Source: Hyphomicrobiales bacterium (lineage in GTDB: Bacteria; Pseudomonadota; Alphaproteobacteria; Parvibaculales; Parvibaculaceae). From it: DNA of 64,000 bases. Shown here one piece after another: positions 1 through 7,985 of this stretch. The notes beneath the pieces were generated by a model. It saw nothing but the letters and a program-made list of their open reading frames with translations. It ran no database searches and was not told the origin of the DNA. Within the stretch, counting starts at the first letter, position 1, and every line of letters begins with the position of its first letter. The stretch is taken from NCBI GenBank assembly GCA_016124805.1, contig WGND01000001.1, positions 248,001 to 312,000 of the forward strand, in the 5' to 3' direction. Made by a program: the position numbers and the translations under genes.

Positions 1-27
1 GGCCCGCAATTCTTCACCGTCGCCTAG
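1..27 (+). CDS. 3' end of an upstream gene, probably hydroxymethylbilane synthase
   Basis: The first 27 bases read in frame as GPQFFTVA followed by TAG. A terminal G-P-x-F-F is the kind of ending seen in alphaproteobacterial porphobilinogen deaminases (HemC), and hemC commonly precedes hemD, so this is probably the HemC C-terminus. The stop lies 9 bases before the hemD start and overlaps the hemD ribosome-binding site (AGGAG at 26-30). Only eight codons are visible, so the identity rests mainly on gene order. Confidence 0.4.
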   Translation, partial: GPQFFTVA

Positions 28-36
28 GAGCTTTTC

Positions 37-759
37 ATGCGTCTGCTGGTAACGCGCCCGCGTGAAGATGCCCTGCCGCTTGCAGATGCGCTGGGCGAGA
101 TCGGGCATGAGGTGATTGTGGCCCCGTTGCTCGACATCCTGTTTCGCGATGAAGTCGTGCTGCCGGAAGGCCCGTTTCAGGCATTGCTCATTACCAGTGC
201 CAATGGCGCCCGCGCGCTGGCGCGACGTGGCGATGTCGCCACCCTAAAGCCGCTGCGCGTTTTCACGGTGGGCGCGGCAAGTGCCGATGCCATGCTTGCA
301 GCCGGTTTCCGCTGGGTTGAAAGTGCCGATGGCGATGTCGACTCGCTGGCCGCCGCCGTCTCGATCGAGCTCTCGCCCGTGGCCGGTCCCCTGCTGCATG
401 TGGCGGGCAGTGTGGTGGCAGGCGATCTCACATCCGTGCTGGCGATGCAGGGCTTTGAGACAAAGCGCGCCGTTCTTTATGAGGCGCGTGTGCCCAGCCA
501 TCTGCCGACAGAGATTGTGGACGGCTTGAGCGCAGGCAATATTGATGGCGCGCTGTTTTTCTCGCTCCGCACGGCAAAGAGCTTTCTGCAGCTTGTCGAG
601 GTGGCCGGTCTTATGGAGAGCGCGCGCGAAATCACCTTTTTTTGCCTCTCCCCAAATGTTGCCCAAATTCTTCGTGAAGCTGGCTTTTCACGCTGCCTTG
701 TGGCGTCGGAACCCACGCAGGCTGCACTTCTGCGCCTGATTGCCGCTCGCAAGGCGTGA
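37..759 (+). CDS. hemD: Uroporphyrinogen-III synthase
   Basis: The 240-residue protein fits the HEM4 family, cytosolic enzymes that cyclise hydroxymethylbilane to uroporphyrinogen III with inversion of ring D. It opens with the usual LLVTRPREDA strand, has the ITSANGARAL segment near residues 52-62 and the bilobed pattern of alternating Rossmann-like strands. Catalytic residues are poorly conserved in this family, so the call rests on overall pattern and on neighbours: a probable hemC just upstream and a mitofilin-like gene plus hemY downstream, an order typical of alphaproteobacteria. AGGAG lies 6 bases before the ATG. Length is normal for the family. Confidence 0.9.
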   Translation: MRLLVTRPREDALPLADALGEIGHEVIVAPLLDILFRDEVVLPEGPFQALLITSANGARALARRGDVATLKPLRVFTVGAASADAMLAAGFRWVESADGDVDSLAAAVSIELSPVAGPLLHVAGSVVAGDLTSVLAMQGFETKRAVLYEARVPSHLPTEIVDGLSAGNIDGALFFSLRTAKSFLQLVEVAGLMESAREITFFCLSPNVAQILREAGFSRCLVASEPTQAALLRLIAARKA

Positions 760-829
760 AGATCACCTGACCGGGCGGTGCGAACGCCCTATAGTGGTGA
801 CTCAATAAGGAAAAAGGTCGAAAACGCAT

Positions 830-2116
830 ATGACATCTGCCCCCTCAGATTCCGACGGCACATCCGATTCCAGGAAGACGGAAAGTGATGCCGAAGTCAT
901 CAGCCCGGATACAACCGGCCGGGCGCATCAGTCCCGTTCGAAAAAGGAACCGCCCGTGATTGACGCAAAGGCAGAAGCGACGTCCTCAAAGAGCGGTGTG
1001 GCGATGGGTGTCATCGGTGGCGGCGTCGCCGGCGTTATCGGCGCGGCGGGCCTGCTCGCGCTGGCTTATGGCATGGGCTATGGCCATCGCGTGGAAACGG
1101 CGCCGCTCGCCAGCCAGATTGACGCGGTTTCGACAAATGTTGCAGCGCTGGAAAAAAGCAGTGGCGAGGCGCGAAGCGAACTGGAACAGAAGCTTGAAGC
1201 TCAGCTTGAAGCAAATGATGCCCGCATCGCGGCACAGGAAAAGGCGCTGGCCGAGCTGCCGCCCATTCCTGAAAATGTCACCTCCAATCAGGCTGCCGTC
1301 GAGGCGCTGAATGCGCGTCTCGACAAGCTCGCAAGTCAAAGCGAGGCCCTGCAGGCCTCACTCAATGAAACACGCAGTGCGAGCCTCACATTGACCGGCC
1401 GTGTGGATGAGCTGGCCAAGGCCATGCCGCCGGCTGACATTGCCCAGCGCGTGGACCAGCTCTCGGCGATGATCACCGCGCTCAACACCGCGGTTGATGC
1501 GCTTGCCCCGCGTGTCGAAGAATTGCATGGCCGGGTGGCGGCGATCGAAGCCAAGGCCGCCGAACCTGATCCGGCCGCGCGGGCCGCCTTGGGGCTGGCG
1601 CTTGCCAATCTTGCACGCGCCTCGCAGGGTCCGGGCGGTTTTGATGCCGAGCTTGAGGCTGTCGCGACATTGCTGCCGGGCATGCCTGAAATTGACGAGT
1701 TGCGGGCTGCCTCCAAAGCCGGCGTGCCAACCATGGCCCGGCTGAAACAGGATTTTCCGCAGCTGCTGGATAATGTCTTTCAGGCCGAGGCCAAGTCGGA
1801 CGAGAGCAGTCTGTGGACGAAATTTCTCGGCAATGCCATGTCAATCATCACGGTCCGCCGTACCGGCGAAGTGTCGGGTGACTCAACCGAAGCCATTATG
1901 GCGCGGATGGAAGAGCGCCTGAAAGTCGACGATCTGGCAGGCGCTGTTGCCGAGGCCAAGGGTCTTGATGCCACGGCAAAGGATGCCGCCGCGACATGGC
2001 TTGGCCAGGCCAAGGCGCGGTTGCGCACTGATCGGCTGGTGCGTGAACTCTCCGCACGCGTGGCCGCCGGTCTTGCCACGAAAGAACCCTCGGCACCGTC
2101 GGCGGATAAAGGCTGA
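830..2116 (+). CDS. COG4223/mitofilin-like inner-membrane protein
   Basis: This 428-residue protein has a polar N-terminal tail of about 60 residues, one glycine/alanine-rich membrane segment (about 62-85), a long coiled coil (about 95-240, rich in Ala, Glu, Gln and Lys heptads) and a C-terminal helical domain. This is the layout of the alphaproteobacterial COG4223 proteins, the bacterial relatives of mitochondrial mitofilin/Mic60 that are encoded between hemD and hemY. The family is proposed to shape or tether the inner membrane; a direct haem-synthesis role is unproven. Its stop overlaps the hemY start (TGATG), suggesting coupled translation. Confidence 0.85.
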   Translation: MTSAPSDSDGTSDSRKTESDAEVISPDTTGRAHQSRSKKEPPVIDAKAEATSSKSGVAMGVIGGGVAGVIGAAGLLALAYGMGYGHRVETAPLASQIDAVSTNVAALEKSSGEARSELEQKLEAQLEANDARIAAQEKALAELPPIPENVTSNQAAVEALNARLDKLASQSEALQASLNETRSASLTLTGRVDELAKAMPPADIAQRVDQLSAMITALNTAVDALAPRVEELHGRVAAIEAKAAEPDPAARAALGLALANLARASQGPGGFDAELEAVATLLPGMPEIDELRAASKAGVPTMARLKQDFPQLLDNVFQAEAKSDESSLWTKFLGNAMSIITVRRTGEVSGDSTEAIMARMEERLKVDDLAGAVAEAKGLDATAKDAAATWLGQAKARLRTDRLVRELSARVAAGLATKEPSAPSADKG

Positions 2117-3705
2117 TGGCGATGTGGCGGGTCATATATATCTTCCTTATTCTTGTCGCCCTCAGTGTGCTGGCGATGTGGCTGGCCGACAATCCCGGCG
2201 ATCTCGTCATGCATTGGCGCGGCTATGAAATCCGCACGAGCTTTGTGGTCGGTCTCGGGCTGCTGGTGGTCGTCGCCTTTCTGGTTCTCTTTGCCTATCG
2301 GGTCACGAGCGCGATCATCACGAGCCCGCAGGGCGTGGCGTCGCTGCTGGCCGAGCGTCGTCGCCAGAAAGGTTTTTCGGCGCTGTCGCGCGGCATGGTG
2401 GCGGTGGCGGCAGGGGATGCTGTTGAAGCGCGACGCTATGCCGGACAGGCGCACAAGCTTCTGGACGCGCCGCCGCTGACATTGCTGCTGGCTGCGCAGG
2501 CCGCCCAGCTTGAAGGCGATGAGAGTGCCGCAAGCGGCTATTTCACGGCGATGCTCGAAGCGCCGGAAACAGAATTTCTGGGATTGCGCGGGCTCTTCAT
2601 TCAGGCGCGCCGGGCGGGTGATCGCGACCGGGCGCTGGAACTGGCGCGTCGTGCCTTCCGTCTGCGGGCAAATACGCCCTGGGCCTCGCAGGCCGTGTTT
2701 GAAATTGAATCGGCCAATGAAGACTGGTCTGCCGCCCTTCAGACACTCGACAAGACATTGTCAGCCAAGCTGATCAGCCGCGAAGATGCACGCCATCGCC
2801 GCGCGCTACTGCTGACGGCTCAGGCCATGACGGCGGAAGCTGCAGCGCGCAACCAGATCGGCGATGCCCGTCAGGCCGCTTTCGGAGAGGCGCTGACGCT
2901 GGCGCAGCAGGCGCTGTCGCTGGAGACCGATTTTGCGCCCGCCATCGCGCTCAATATCCGTCTCTGTGCGGCGCTCACCAAGACGCGGCGCGGCGTGAAG
3001 CTCGCCGAGGATGCCTGGGCGCGGGTGCCCCATCCTGATATTGCCGAAGCCTTCATGCAGCTGATCGATAGCGAAGCCGCCTTTGAACGGTTGGCCCGCG
3101 TGCGTCAGCTTGTCGGTCGCAACCCGGATCATGTGGAAAGCCATGTGCTGCTGGCACGCGCTGCCATTGAGGCTCGTGACTGGGCGACGGCGCGCGCAGC
3201 GCTTGTGCCCTATGTCGGCGCGGTGGCCAGCGAACAGCCTTCGCAGCGGATCTGTGAATTGATGGCTGATCTGGAGGATGGCGAACATGGGGATCGTGGC
3301 TCTGCCCGTGCCTGGCTCGCGCGCGCGCTGCATGCGCCGGAAGATGCCATGTGGATGGGGGAAAATTATCGTTCGAAGCGCTGGTCGCCGGTCAATCCGG
3401 TGACGGGCGAATTTGACGGCCTGGTCTGGCAGGCGCCGGTCGGAACCCTTTCGCCTCCCGGCGTGGCGCCGGTCATGCCGACATCGCCGGCAGCCGAAGC
3501 GCCTGCAGAGGGGGCGGTGCCTGCCGACGAAAAGGCTGAAGCTTCGCTCGAGACAGCAGCGCCTGCCACGCCGGAAAGCGAAACCGTCGAGGTGGAAGAG
3601 GTCGCAGACGAACCATTTGCCTTTTTCCCCGTGGTGCCGGACGATCCGGGTCCTGAGGGCGCGGAAGAAGACGCCCGTGAAGCGGAACGAGGGGGGACGT
3701 GGTGA
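2116..3705 (+). CDS. hemY: HemY N-terminal domain protein with TPR-like repeats
   Basis: The 529-residue protein starts with two membrane helices (about 4-22 and 42-62) separated by the short periplasmic loop characteristic of the HemY_N family. These are followed by helical TPR-like repeats on the cytoplasmic side and a Pro/Ala/Glu-rich tail from about residue 450. The segment RSKRWSPVNPVTGEFDGLVW near the tail is the conserved W-x-P-V-x-P-x-T-G-x-F-D signature of alphaproteobacterial HemY. The biochemical role in haem synthesis is not established, although it is genetically tied to hemC/hemD. This is not the protoporphyrinogen oxidase also called HemY in Gram-positives. Confidence 0.88.
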   Translation: MAMWRVIYIFLILVALSVLAMWLADNPGDLVMHWRGYEIRTSFVVGLGLLVVVAFLVLFAYRVTSAIITSPQGVASLLAERRRQKGFSALSRGMVAVAAGDAVEARRYAGQAHKLLDAPPLTLLLAAQAAQLEGDESAASGYFTAMLEAPETEFLGLRGLFIQARRAGDRDRALELARRAFRLRANTPWASQAVFEIESANEDWSAALQTLDKTLSAKLISREDARHRRALLLTAQAMTAEAAARNQIGDARQAAFGEALTLAQQALSLETDFAPAIALNIRLCAALTKTRRGVKLAEDAWARVPHPDIAEAFMQLIDSEAAFERLARVRQLVGRNPDHVESHVLLARAAIEARDWATARAALVPYVGAVASEQPSQRICELMADLEDGEHGDRGSARAWLARALHAPEDAMWMGENYRSKRWSPVNPVTGEFDGLVWQAPVGTLSPPGVAPVMPTSPAAEAPAEGAVPADEKAEASLETAAPATPESETVEVEEVADEPFAFFPVVPDDPGPEGAEEDAREAERGGTW

Positions 3706-4808
3706 AAAAATTTTTCGGGGGCGCGTTGACGCTCATCGCCCTGGCGCTGGTCATTATCGCCGTTTCCTTTGTGCGATTTGATATACCGCGCGAGGAACTT
3801 GCCAAAAAATATGCCAATGGGGCCTCGCAGTTTCTGATGCTGCCCGATGGTGCCACGGCGCATGTGCGCGACGAAGGCAACCGGGACGGACCGGCGCTGG
3901 TGCTCGTGCATGGCTCCAATGCCTCGCTGCATACCTGGGAGCCCTGGGTTGAACGGCTGGGGGACCGGTTCCGCATTGTCACGCTGGATATGCCGGGCCA
4001 TGGGCTGACGGGCGCTGTGCCCAGCGGCGATTACAGCCGGGCGGGCATGGTGGCCTTCACCCATGAAGTCGTCGAGATGCTGGGCCTGACGAAATTTGCC
4101 CTGGGTGGCAACAGCATGGGGGGCGGTGTGGCCGCTCTTTATGCCGAGACCTATCCCGATGAGCTGACGGCGCTCATTCTGGTGGATGCAGCGGGCATTC
4201 CGCGCGAACAGGTCAACAAGGACGGGATGCCGCTGGCTTTCCGTCTGGCGCGCATGCCGGTGCTCAACAAGATCATGCTTTATGTCACGCCGCGTTCGGT
4301 GGTGGCCGAGGGGCTGCACAAGGCCTTTCATGACCAGTCGCAGGTCACGCCCGAGATGGTGTCGCGCTATTATGATCTGGCGCTGATGGAAGGGAACCGC
4401 AAGGCGACGGTCGCGCGCTTTGCCAATTCTGATTACACCGATTCCACGGTTGCAGACGGGCTCAGCGCCCTCAAGATGCCGGTGCTGATCATGTGGGGCG
4501 ATCAGGATCGCCTGATCCCGGTCGAGATGGCCTCGGAGTTTGCTGACCGTATCCCGCAGGCCCAGACGGTCATTTATCAGGATGTCGGCCATATTCCGAT
4601 GGAGGAAGCCGCCGAGGCGAGTGCCGCCGATTTGCGCGGTTTTCTGGAATCAGCCCTGGCGGTTCAGGACATGGGAGAGAGCCGCGCCAGTCAGCCTGAT
4701 GAGCCGCAAGCCGGCGCCGTAACCGTGCCGGCGCTTGCGGGCAAGGGCGAGGTGGAGGTCATGCAGGGCTCGCCTATGGACGCTCCGGCAGAGGCGGTCG
4801 CCCCCTGA
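3702..4808 (+). CDS. Membrane-anchored alpha/beta hydrolase
   Basis: From the GTG at 3702 the protein has 368 residues. A Lys-rich start and one hydrophobic helix (about 5-23) anchor it, with the enzyme domain probably periplasmic. The oxyanion segment LVLVHGSNAS, the nucleophile elbow GNSMGG (Ser about 138), an acid in WGDQD (Asp about 269) and VGH (His about 297) complete the triad of an epoxide-hydrolase/MhpC-like alpha/beta hydrolase. The last 55 residues are a low-complexity tail. The start overlaps the hemY stop as GTGA, so I prefer 3702 to the GTG at 3699. The substrate cannot be told from sequence. Confidence 0.85.
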   Translation: MKKFFGGALTLIALALVIIAVSFVRFDIPREELAKKYANGASQFLMLPDGATAHVRDEGNRDGPALVLVHGSNASLHTWEPWVERLGDRFRIVTLDMPGHGLTGAVPSGDYSRAGMVAFTHEVVEMLGLTKFALGGNSMGGGVAALYAETYPDELTALILVDAAGIPREQVNKDGMPLAFRLARMPVLNKIMLYVTPRSVVAEGLHKAFHDQSQVTPEMVSRYYDLALMEGNRKATVARFANSDYTDSTVADGLSALKMPVLIMWGDQDRLIPVEMASEFADRIPQAQTVIYQDVGHIPMEEAAEASAADLRGFLESALAVQDMGESRASQPDEPQAGAVTVPALAGKGEVEVMQGSPMDAPAEAVAP

Positions 4809-4922
4809 GCGCGGATTTTTGCGAGACGGTTGCCAAAAGCCGCGCGGCAGGCTATCTCAGGGCCTCTTTCGGGATCACCCCCGCGCCAGTCCTTATGGTG
4901 CCGGGCCGGTGCGCCGGAGCGG

Positions 4923-4998
4923 GCCGCTTTAGCTCAGTTGGTAGAGCACATCATTCGTAATGATGGGGTCGGGTGTTCGAGTCACCCAAGCGGCACCA
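4923..4998 (+). tRNA. tRNA-Thr (CGU anticodon)
   Basis: The 76-base cloverleaf has acceptor GCCGCTT pairing with AAGCGGC, a D arm GCTCAGTTGGTAGAGC, anticodon stem CATCA/TGATG with loop TTCGTAA (anticodon CGT, reading ACG) and a T arm GGGTG-TTCGAGT-CACCC. It ends in discriminator A and an encoded CCA at 4996-4998. Its last 33 bases form most of the left copy of a 36-bp repeat that recurs at 10993-11028, so this gene was evidently the attachment site of the island to its right. The gene itself is intact. Confidence 0.97.
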
Positions 4999-5001
4999 TT
5001 T
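4966..5001 (+). repeat. attL-like copy of 36-bp direct repeat (tRNA-Thr 3' end)
   Basis: The repeat runs from GGGTC in the variable/T-arm region through the encoded CCA and three following T residues. It is identical over 36 of 36 positions to 10993-11028, and identity ends on both sides (G versus A before it, C versus T after it). A repeat that starts inside a tRNA and ends just past its 3' end is the classic core left by tyrosine-recombinase integration. Confidence 0.9.
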
Positions 5002-5064
5002 CTCGCGCTTTGCCCGGCGGGCGCCTTGGATATTGAGTGTCTTTAATCTTTCGCACGGTAGAGT

Positions 5065-6528
5065 TCATGCGCCAGATTGCTCCGGCAAAGATAAGTCGCG
5101 GGGCAGTATCAATATCACTCCAAGCCCGCCCATCTCCCGATTCTGGAGACGTATCGAGCCCCCATGATTTTTTATGACATCGCGCGCAATCGTTAATCCC
5201 AGTCCGACACCCGAAGCCCCACTGCCTCTTGACGGATCAAGGCGCCTGAATGGAGCAAACGCTTCTTCAATGAGATCTGTCCGAATGCCGGGTCCTCTAT
5301 CGTCAATCTCAATTCTTACGGCATCTTTCTCTATGTCGAGCTGAACAAAAGCGACTTTCCCGTATTTAATGGCATTATCAATCAAGTTCCAAAGAGCGCG
5401 TTTGAGAGATAAAGGATGGCCATGGATTTCAATATGATCCGGCCCGTTATAAGCGCAGTCTTTGCCTAGATCGTTTGCCTGATCCACAAGACTGATAAGC
5501 AAAGCGGCGATATCCAGGGTTTGCGAAGACATCGCTTCAGCATCACCGCTTGCAAAAGCCAATGTCGATTCAACCATCGCCTGCATGTCGTCAATCTCAT
5601 TGAGAAGGGAGAGCCTGTCCTCAATTTGCTCAGCGTTTTCGGCAGCAATTCTCACTCTCGTCAGAGAAGACCGAAGGTCGTGAGAGATCGCCGCCAGCAT
5701 TCGTGTGCGATCATTGATGAAATGAAACAGGCGCTTTTGGACCTCTTCAAATGCGACAGCAACCGGCACGAATTCTCCAAGCCCGCTCGTTGAAATGGGT
5801 ACAAAATCTCGTGTCGTTCCAATCTTGTTGGCTGCAACAAGAAAACGGTCGAGCGGCGAAAGAATGCGCCAAGCGGTTAGAGTTGAAAATATAGCAATGA
5901 TCAGACCACCCATAATCAGGGGACCAAAGGGAAACCCAGACGGCGCATTGCGTTTGTCAAATGGGTTTGGCCTAACATAAAGCCAGGTGCCGTCGAGACC
6001 TTGTATCGCGATAGCCAAATTTGAGGGCAGAAGTACTTCGGGTTGATTGGCAGCTAATGACGACTGATCAATATCTTTCGTGATGGATGTGGGAAGCAAT
6101 CTGATTTTGAAAGCATGATTGGGAAACGGGTATTTGACTGACGTCTCGCGAATTTCGATTGCCTGTATCTTGCCGCGGAGCTTTCCTTTCAGTGTCGTTT
6201 CCAATTTTTGGGCCGCCGGATTTAGATGCTCCACAGGGCCATTCCACGGGCGTTGAGGGCTCCATAAAAATGTAACCGGATCTTCGCGCATGACGGTGGA
6301 TAGAAAATCATTTCTCAGCGAATCCTCTTTTGAGAATATGTCCTCTGCAACCTCAGAAACATTGTTCGCGAGCCAATTTGTGCCATAGAAGTAAATTTCC
6401 GGACTGCCATAAAGCCACATTTGCGTCACGGCCTGGGCTTGAACGGCAATGAGAGACAGAGTGATCGCGAGCGCTATTTGCCAACGAATGCTGAGCCCAA
6501 AAACCCTGGCAAGAAGGTGATTTCTCAT
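5065..6528 (-). CDS. Two-component sensor histidine kinase (EnvZ/OmpR-type partner)
   Basis: The 487-residue kinase has a first membrane helix (about 15-35), a periplasmic domain of about 165 residues with no family I recognise, a second helix (about 203-222) and a HAMP-like linker. The H-box ISHDLRSSLT follows (His about 283), then an N-box WNLIDNAIKYG and G-boxes DDRGPGI and GVGLGL. The H-box lacks the usual Pro after the Arg (R-S-S-L instead of R-T-P-L), a minor oddity. It starts in a 4-bp ATGA overlap with the response-regulator stop, so the pair is co-translated. It lies 64 bases inside the left island boundary. The stimulus is unknown. Confidence 0.92.
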   Translation of the reverse strand: MRNHLLARVFGLSIRWQIALAITLSLIAVQAQAVTQMWLYGSPEIYFYGTNWLANNVSEVAEDIFSKEDSLRNDFLSTVMREDPVTFLWSPQRPWNGPVEHLNPAAQKLETTLKGKLRGKIQAIEIRETSVKYPFPNHAFKIRLLPTSITKDIDQSSLAANQPEVLLPSNLAIAIQGLDGTWLYVRPNPFDKRNAPSGFPFGPLIMGGLIIAIFSTLTAWRILSPLDRFLVAANKIGTTRDFVPISTSGLGEFVPVAVAFEEVQKRLFHFINDRTRMLAAISHDLRSSLTRVRIAAENAEQIEDRLSLLNEIDDMQAMVESTLAFASGDAEAMSSQTLDIAALLISLVDQANDLGKDCAYNGPDHIEIHGHPLSLKRALWNLIDNAIKYGKVAFVQLDIEKDAVRIEIDDRGPGIRTDLIEEAFAPFRRLDPSRGSGASGVGLGLTIARDVIKNHGGSIRLQNREMGGLGVILILPRDLSLPEQSGA

Positions 6529-7271
6529 TCGTGCTCTGACTGCTGTGCGCAGCCTTCGCTAACGATTGGCGTGAAGATATATCCGCCATTTCGTACTGTT
6601 TTTATCATTTGCGGATTTTGAGGGTCTATTTCGATCTTCCGTCTCAAACGCATGACCTCAACATCAATTGCGCGGTCCAGCGCAATGCTTGACCGGCCGT
6701 GGGCAAGATCAAGCAGTTGATCCCTGGTCAAAATCCTGTTCGGTGTTTCAACAAATACACGCAACAGGTCGAGTTCGCCCGTCGTTAATGCAACATAGCC
6801 GCCGGTGCGAGAGGTCAAAGTGCGCGTTCTTACATCCAATGACCAGCCATCAAATATAAACCTGGTAACTGGTTTTCTTGTTGCAGCGTTCTCTGGGAAA
6901 TTACCTCGTCGCCTGACGACGACACGCACTCTTGCAAGCAGTTCTCGGAGGCTGAACGGTTTGCAGATATAATCTTCCGCACCAATTTCCAAACCGATAA
7001 CTCGATCCGTTTCAGACGCAAGGGCCGTGAGCATGATCACGGGAATATTTCCGTTGCCACTCAAATCCTTTAGCAAAGAAATTCCGTTCTCACCTGTCAG
7101 CATAATATCCAAAATTATCAGATCAATTCGCGAGACGGAAAGTATGTCACGCATTTCAGTGCCGTCGGCAACAACGGTCACCCTCAGTCCGTGTTGCTCG
7201 AAAAATTTCGAGATTCCGTTTCGTATTTTCGGGTCATCATCGACGACCAAAATATGAGGCGAATGAGGCAT
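6525..7271 (-). CDS. OmpR-family response regulator
   Basis: The 248-residue protein has a receiver domain with the acidic pair DDD at 11-13, phospho-acceptor Asp about 55 in LIILDIML, the switch Thr about 82 and the conserved Lys about 104 in CKPFS. A C-terminal winged helix (about 140-240) contains the LTTGELDLLRV and MRLRRKIE recognition segments of OmpR/PhoB regulators. It overlaps the kinase gene downstream by 4 bp. The 714-bp gap ahead of it separates it from the divergently transcribed DUF1302 gene, a natural target of this regulator, though I cannot prove a binding site. Confidence 0.94.
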   Translation of the reverse strand: MPHSPHILVVDDDPKIRNGISKFFEQHGLRVTVVADGTEMRDILSVSRIDLIILDIMLTGENGISLLKDLSGNGNIPVIMLTALASETDRVIGLEIGAEDYICKPFSLRELLARVRVVVRRRGNFPENAATRKPVTRFIFDGWSLDVRTRTLTSRTGGYVALTTGELDLLRVFVETPNRILTRDQLLDLAHGRSSIALDRAIDVEVMRLRRKIEIDPQNPQMIKTVRNGGYIFTPIVSEGCAQQSEHE

Positions 7272-7514
7272 GCCTTTAATTTCGCTTCAGAGTTAGAAGT
7301 AAGCAAGTACCGAGTTGTAACCGACTGTTACAGCTCGGCCTCTCCTTGTTATCAATCCATTTGCGCGCTTTTTGGAAAAATCTGACACCTTTTGATTTGG
7401 CTAGAAACAGCGTTGTTTGTCGGCTTGCATGGTGTCATGCCTCGCTCACGCTGTGGCTTATTGCCGAGCATTATCGACCGCTTCCCGCATGCCAATGGTT
7501 CGTGAGCGCATGAG

Positions 7515-7530
7515 TTAAACACGTGTTTAA
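7515..7530. promoter_or_regulatory. Perfect 16-bp palindrome, possible operator
   Basis: TTAAACACGTGTTTAA is a perfect dyad lying between the divergent two-component and DUF1302 genes. A palindrome of this size in a divergent regulatory region suits a dimeric repressor or activator. The island's own PadR or OmpR-type regulator is a candidate, but OmpR-type proteins usually prefer direct repeats, so the binder is uncertain. Confidence 0.35.
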
Positions 7531-7847
7531 TGATGACGCGTCGGCCGACGGCGTCAGGAAAACCAAGTGCCCAAAGCTCTCTACTGCAGCGGGGATGCTG
7601 CACCTAAATCCATGAGTGACGATGTTGTTCAAGGAGACGCGTGATCGGAGAAAAATTCCAGGCGTTATGATTGGAGTGTATTTTATTCAGTGATGACTGC
7701 TGTCCACTTGCATCGCGCCTAGGCCCCACTTTTTTCACAGAAATGACAATATGCGAGCCAGCACCAGCGGGTCTGTATACGTATTTGTGTTCGACTGTGT
7801 TTCTCAAACAACGAAATATATAAATAAAAAATAATATTATACCTATG

Positions 7848-7853
7848 TATAAT
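7848..7853 (+). promoter_or_regulatory. Candidate -10 element upstream of the DUF1302 gene
   Basis: A TATAAT hexamer sits in an AT-rich stretch about 130 bases before the DUF1302 start. No good -35 hexamer is seen 16-18 bases upstream, which would fit an activator-dependent promoter, for example one driven by the neighbouring response regulator. AT-rich DNA gives such matches by chance, so this is weak. Confidence 0.25.
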
Positions 7854-7985
7854 TCAGTATTCACGCCTAAAAACAGGCTGTTAACTTGTTGAAAGAGTAC
7901 ATCCTCTCTTAATGTTTTGCCTCAGCTGCCCTTTCAGAAGCCTTCGTAAGGGTGCGGGCAGCGAAACAAATGGAGGGGGAAGCGC

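Larger units (their letters stand above)
7272..7985. other. Long intergenic region inside the island
   Basis: These 714 bases separate the divergent response regulator and DUF1302 genes. I see no convincing gene. A short minus-strand frame at 7604-7864 begins with a hydrophobic stretch but has no clear ribosome-binding site or recognisable family. The region contains a perfect 16-bp palindrome (7515-7530) and a second GC-rich dyad just after it (around 7534-7555). A very AT-rich stretch at 7810-7860 includes a TATAAT hexamer at 7848-7853. It probably holds both divergent promoters and regulator sites, and may include remnants of lost island genes. Confidence 0.5.

Noticed and set aside
3366-4592. 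Long minus-strand open frame (408 codons) opposite hemY and the hydrolase gene
   Set aside because: It lies antisense to two well-supported genes, its translation is His/Arg-rich with no recognisable family, and such frames arise from GC-rich codon bias.
4973-5167. Short frame beginning inside tRNA-Thr; a similar frame begins at 11000
   Set aside because: Both start in the duplicated tRNA 3' end and share their first residues only because of the 36-bp repeat. They are useful as a hint of the duplication but are not genes.
7604-7864. 86-codon minus-strand frame in the island gap with a hydrophobic start
   Set aside because: No ribosome site, no recognisable family, and it spans an extremely AT-rich block. 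It is noted only within the gap description.
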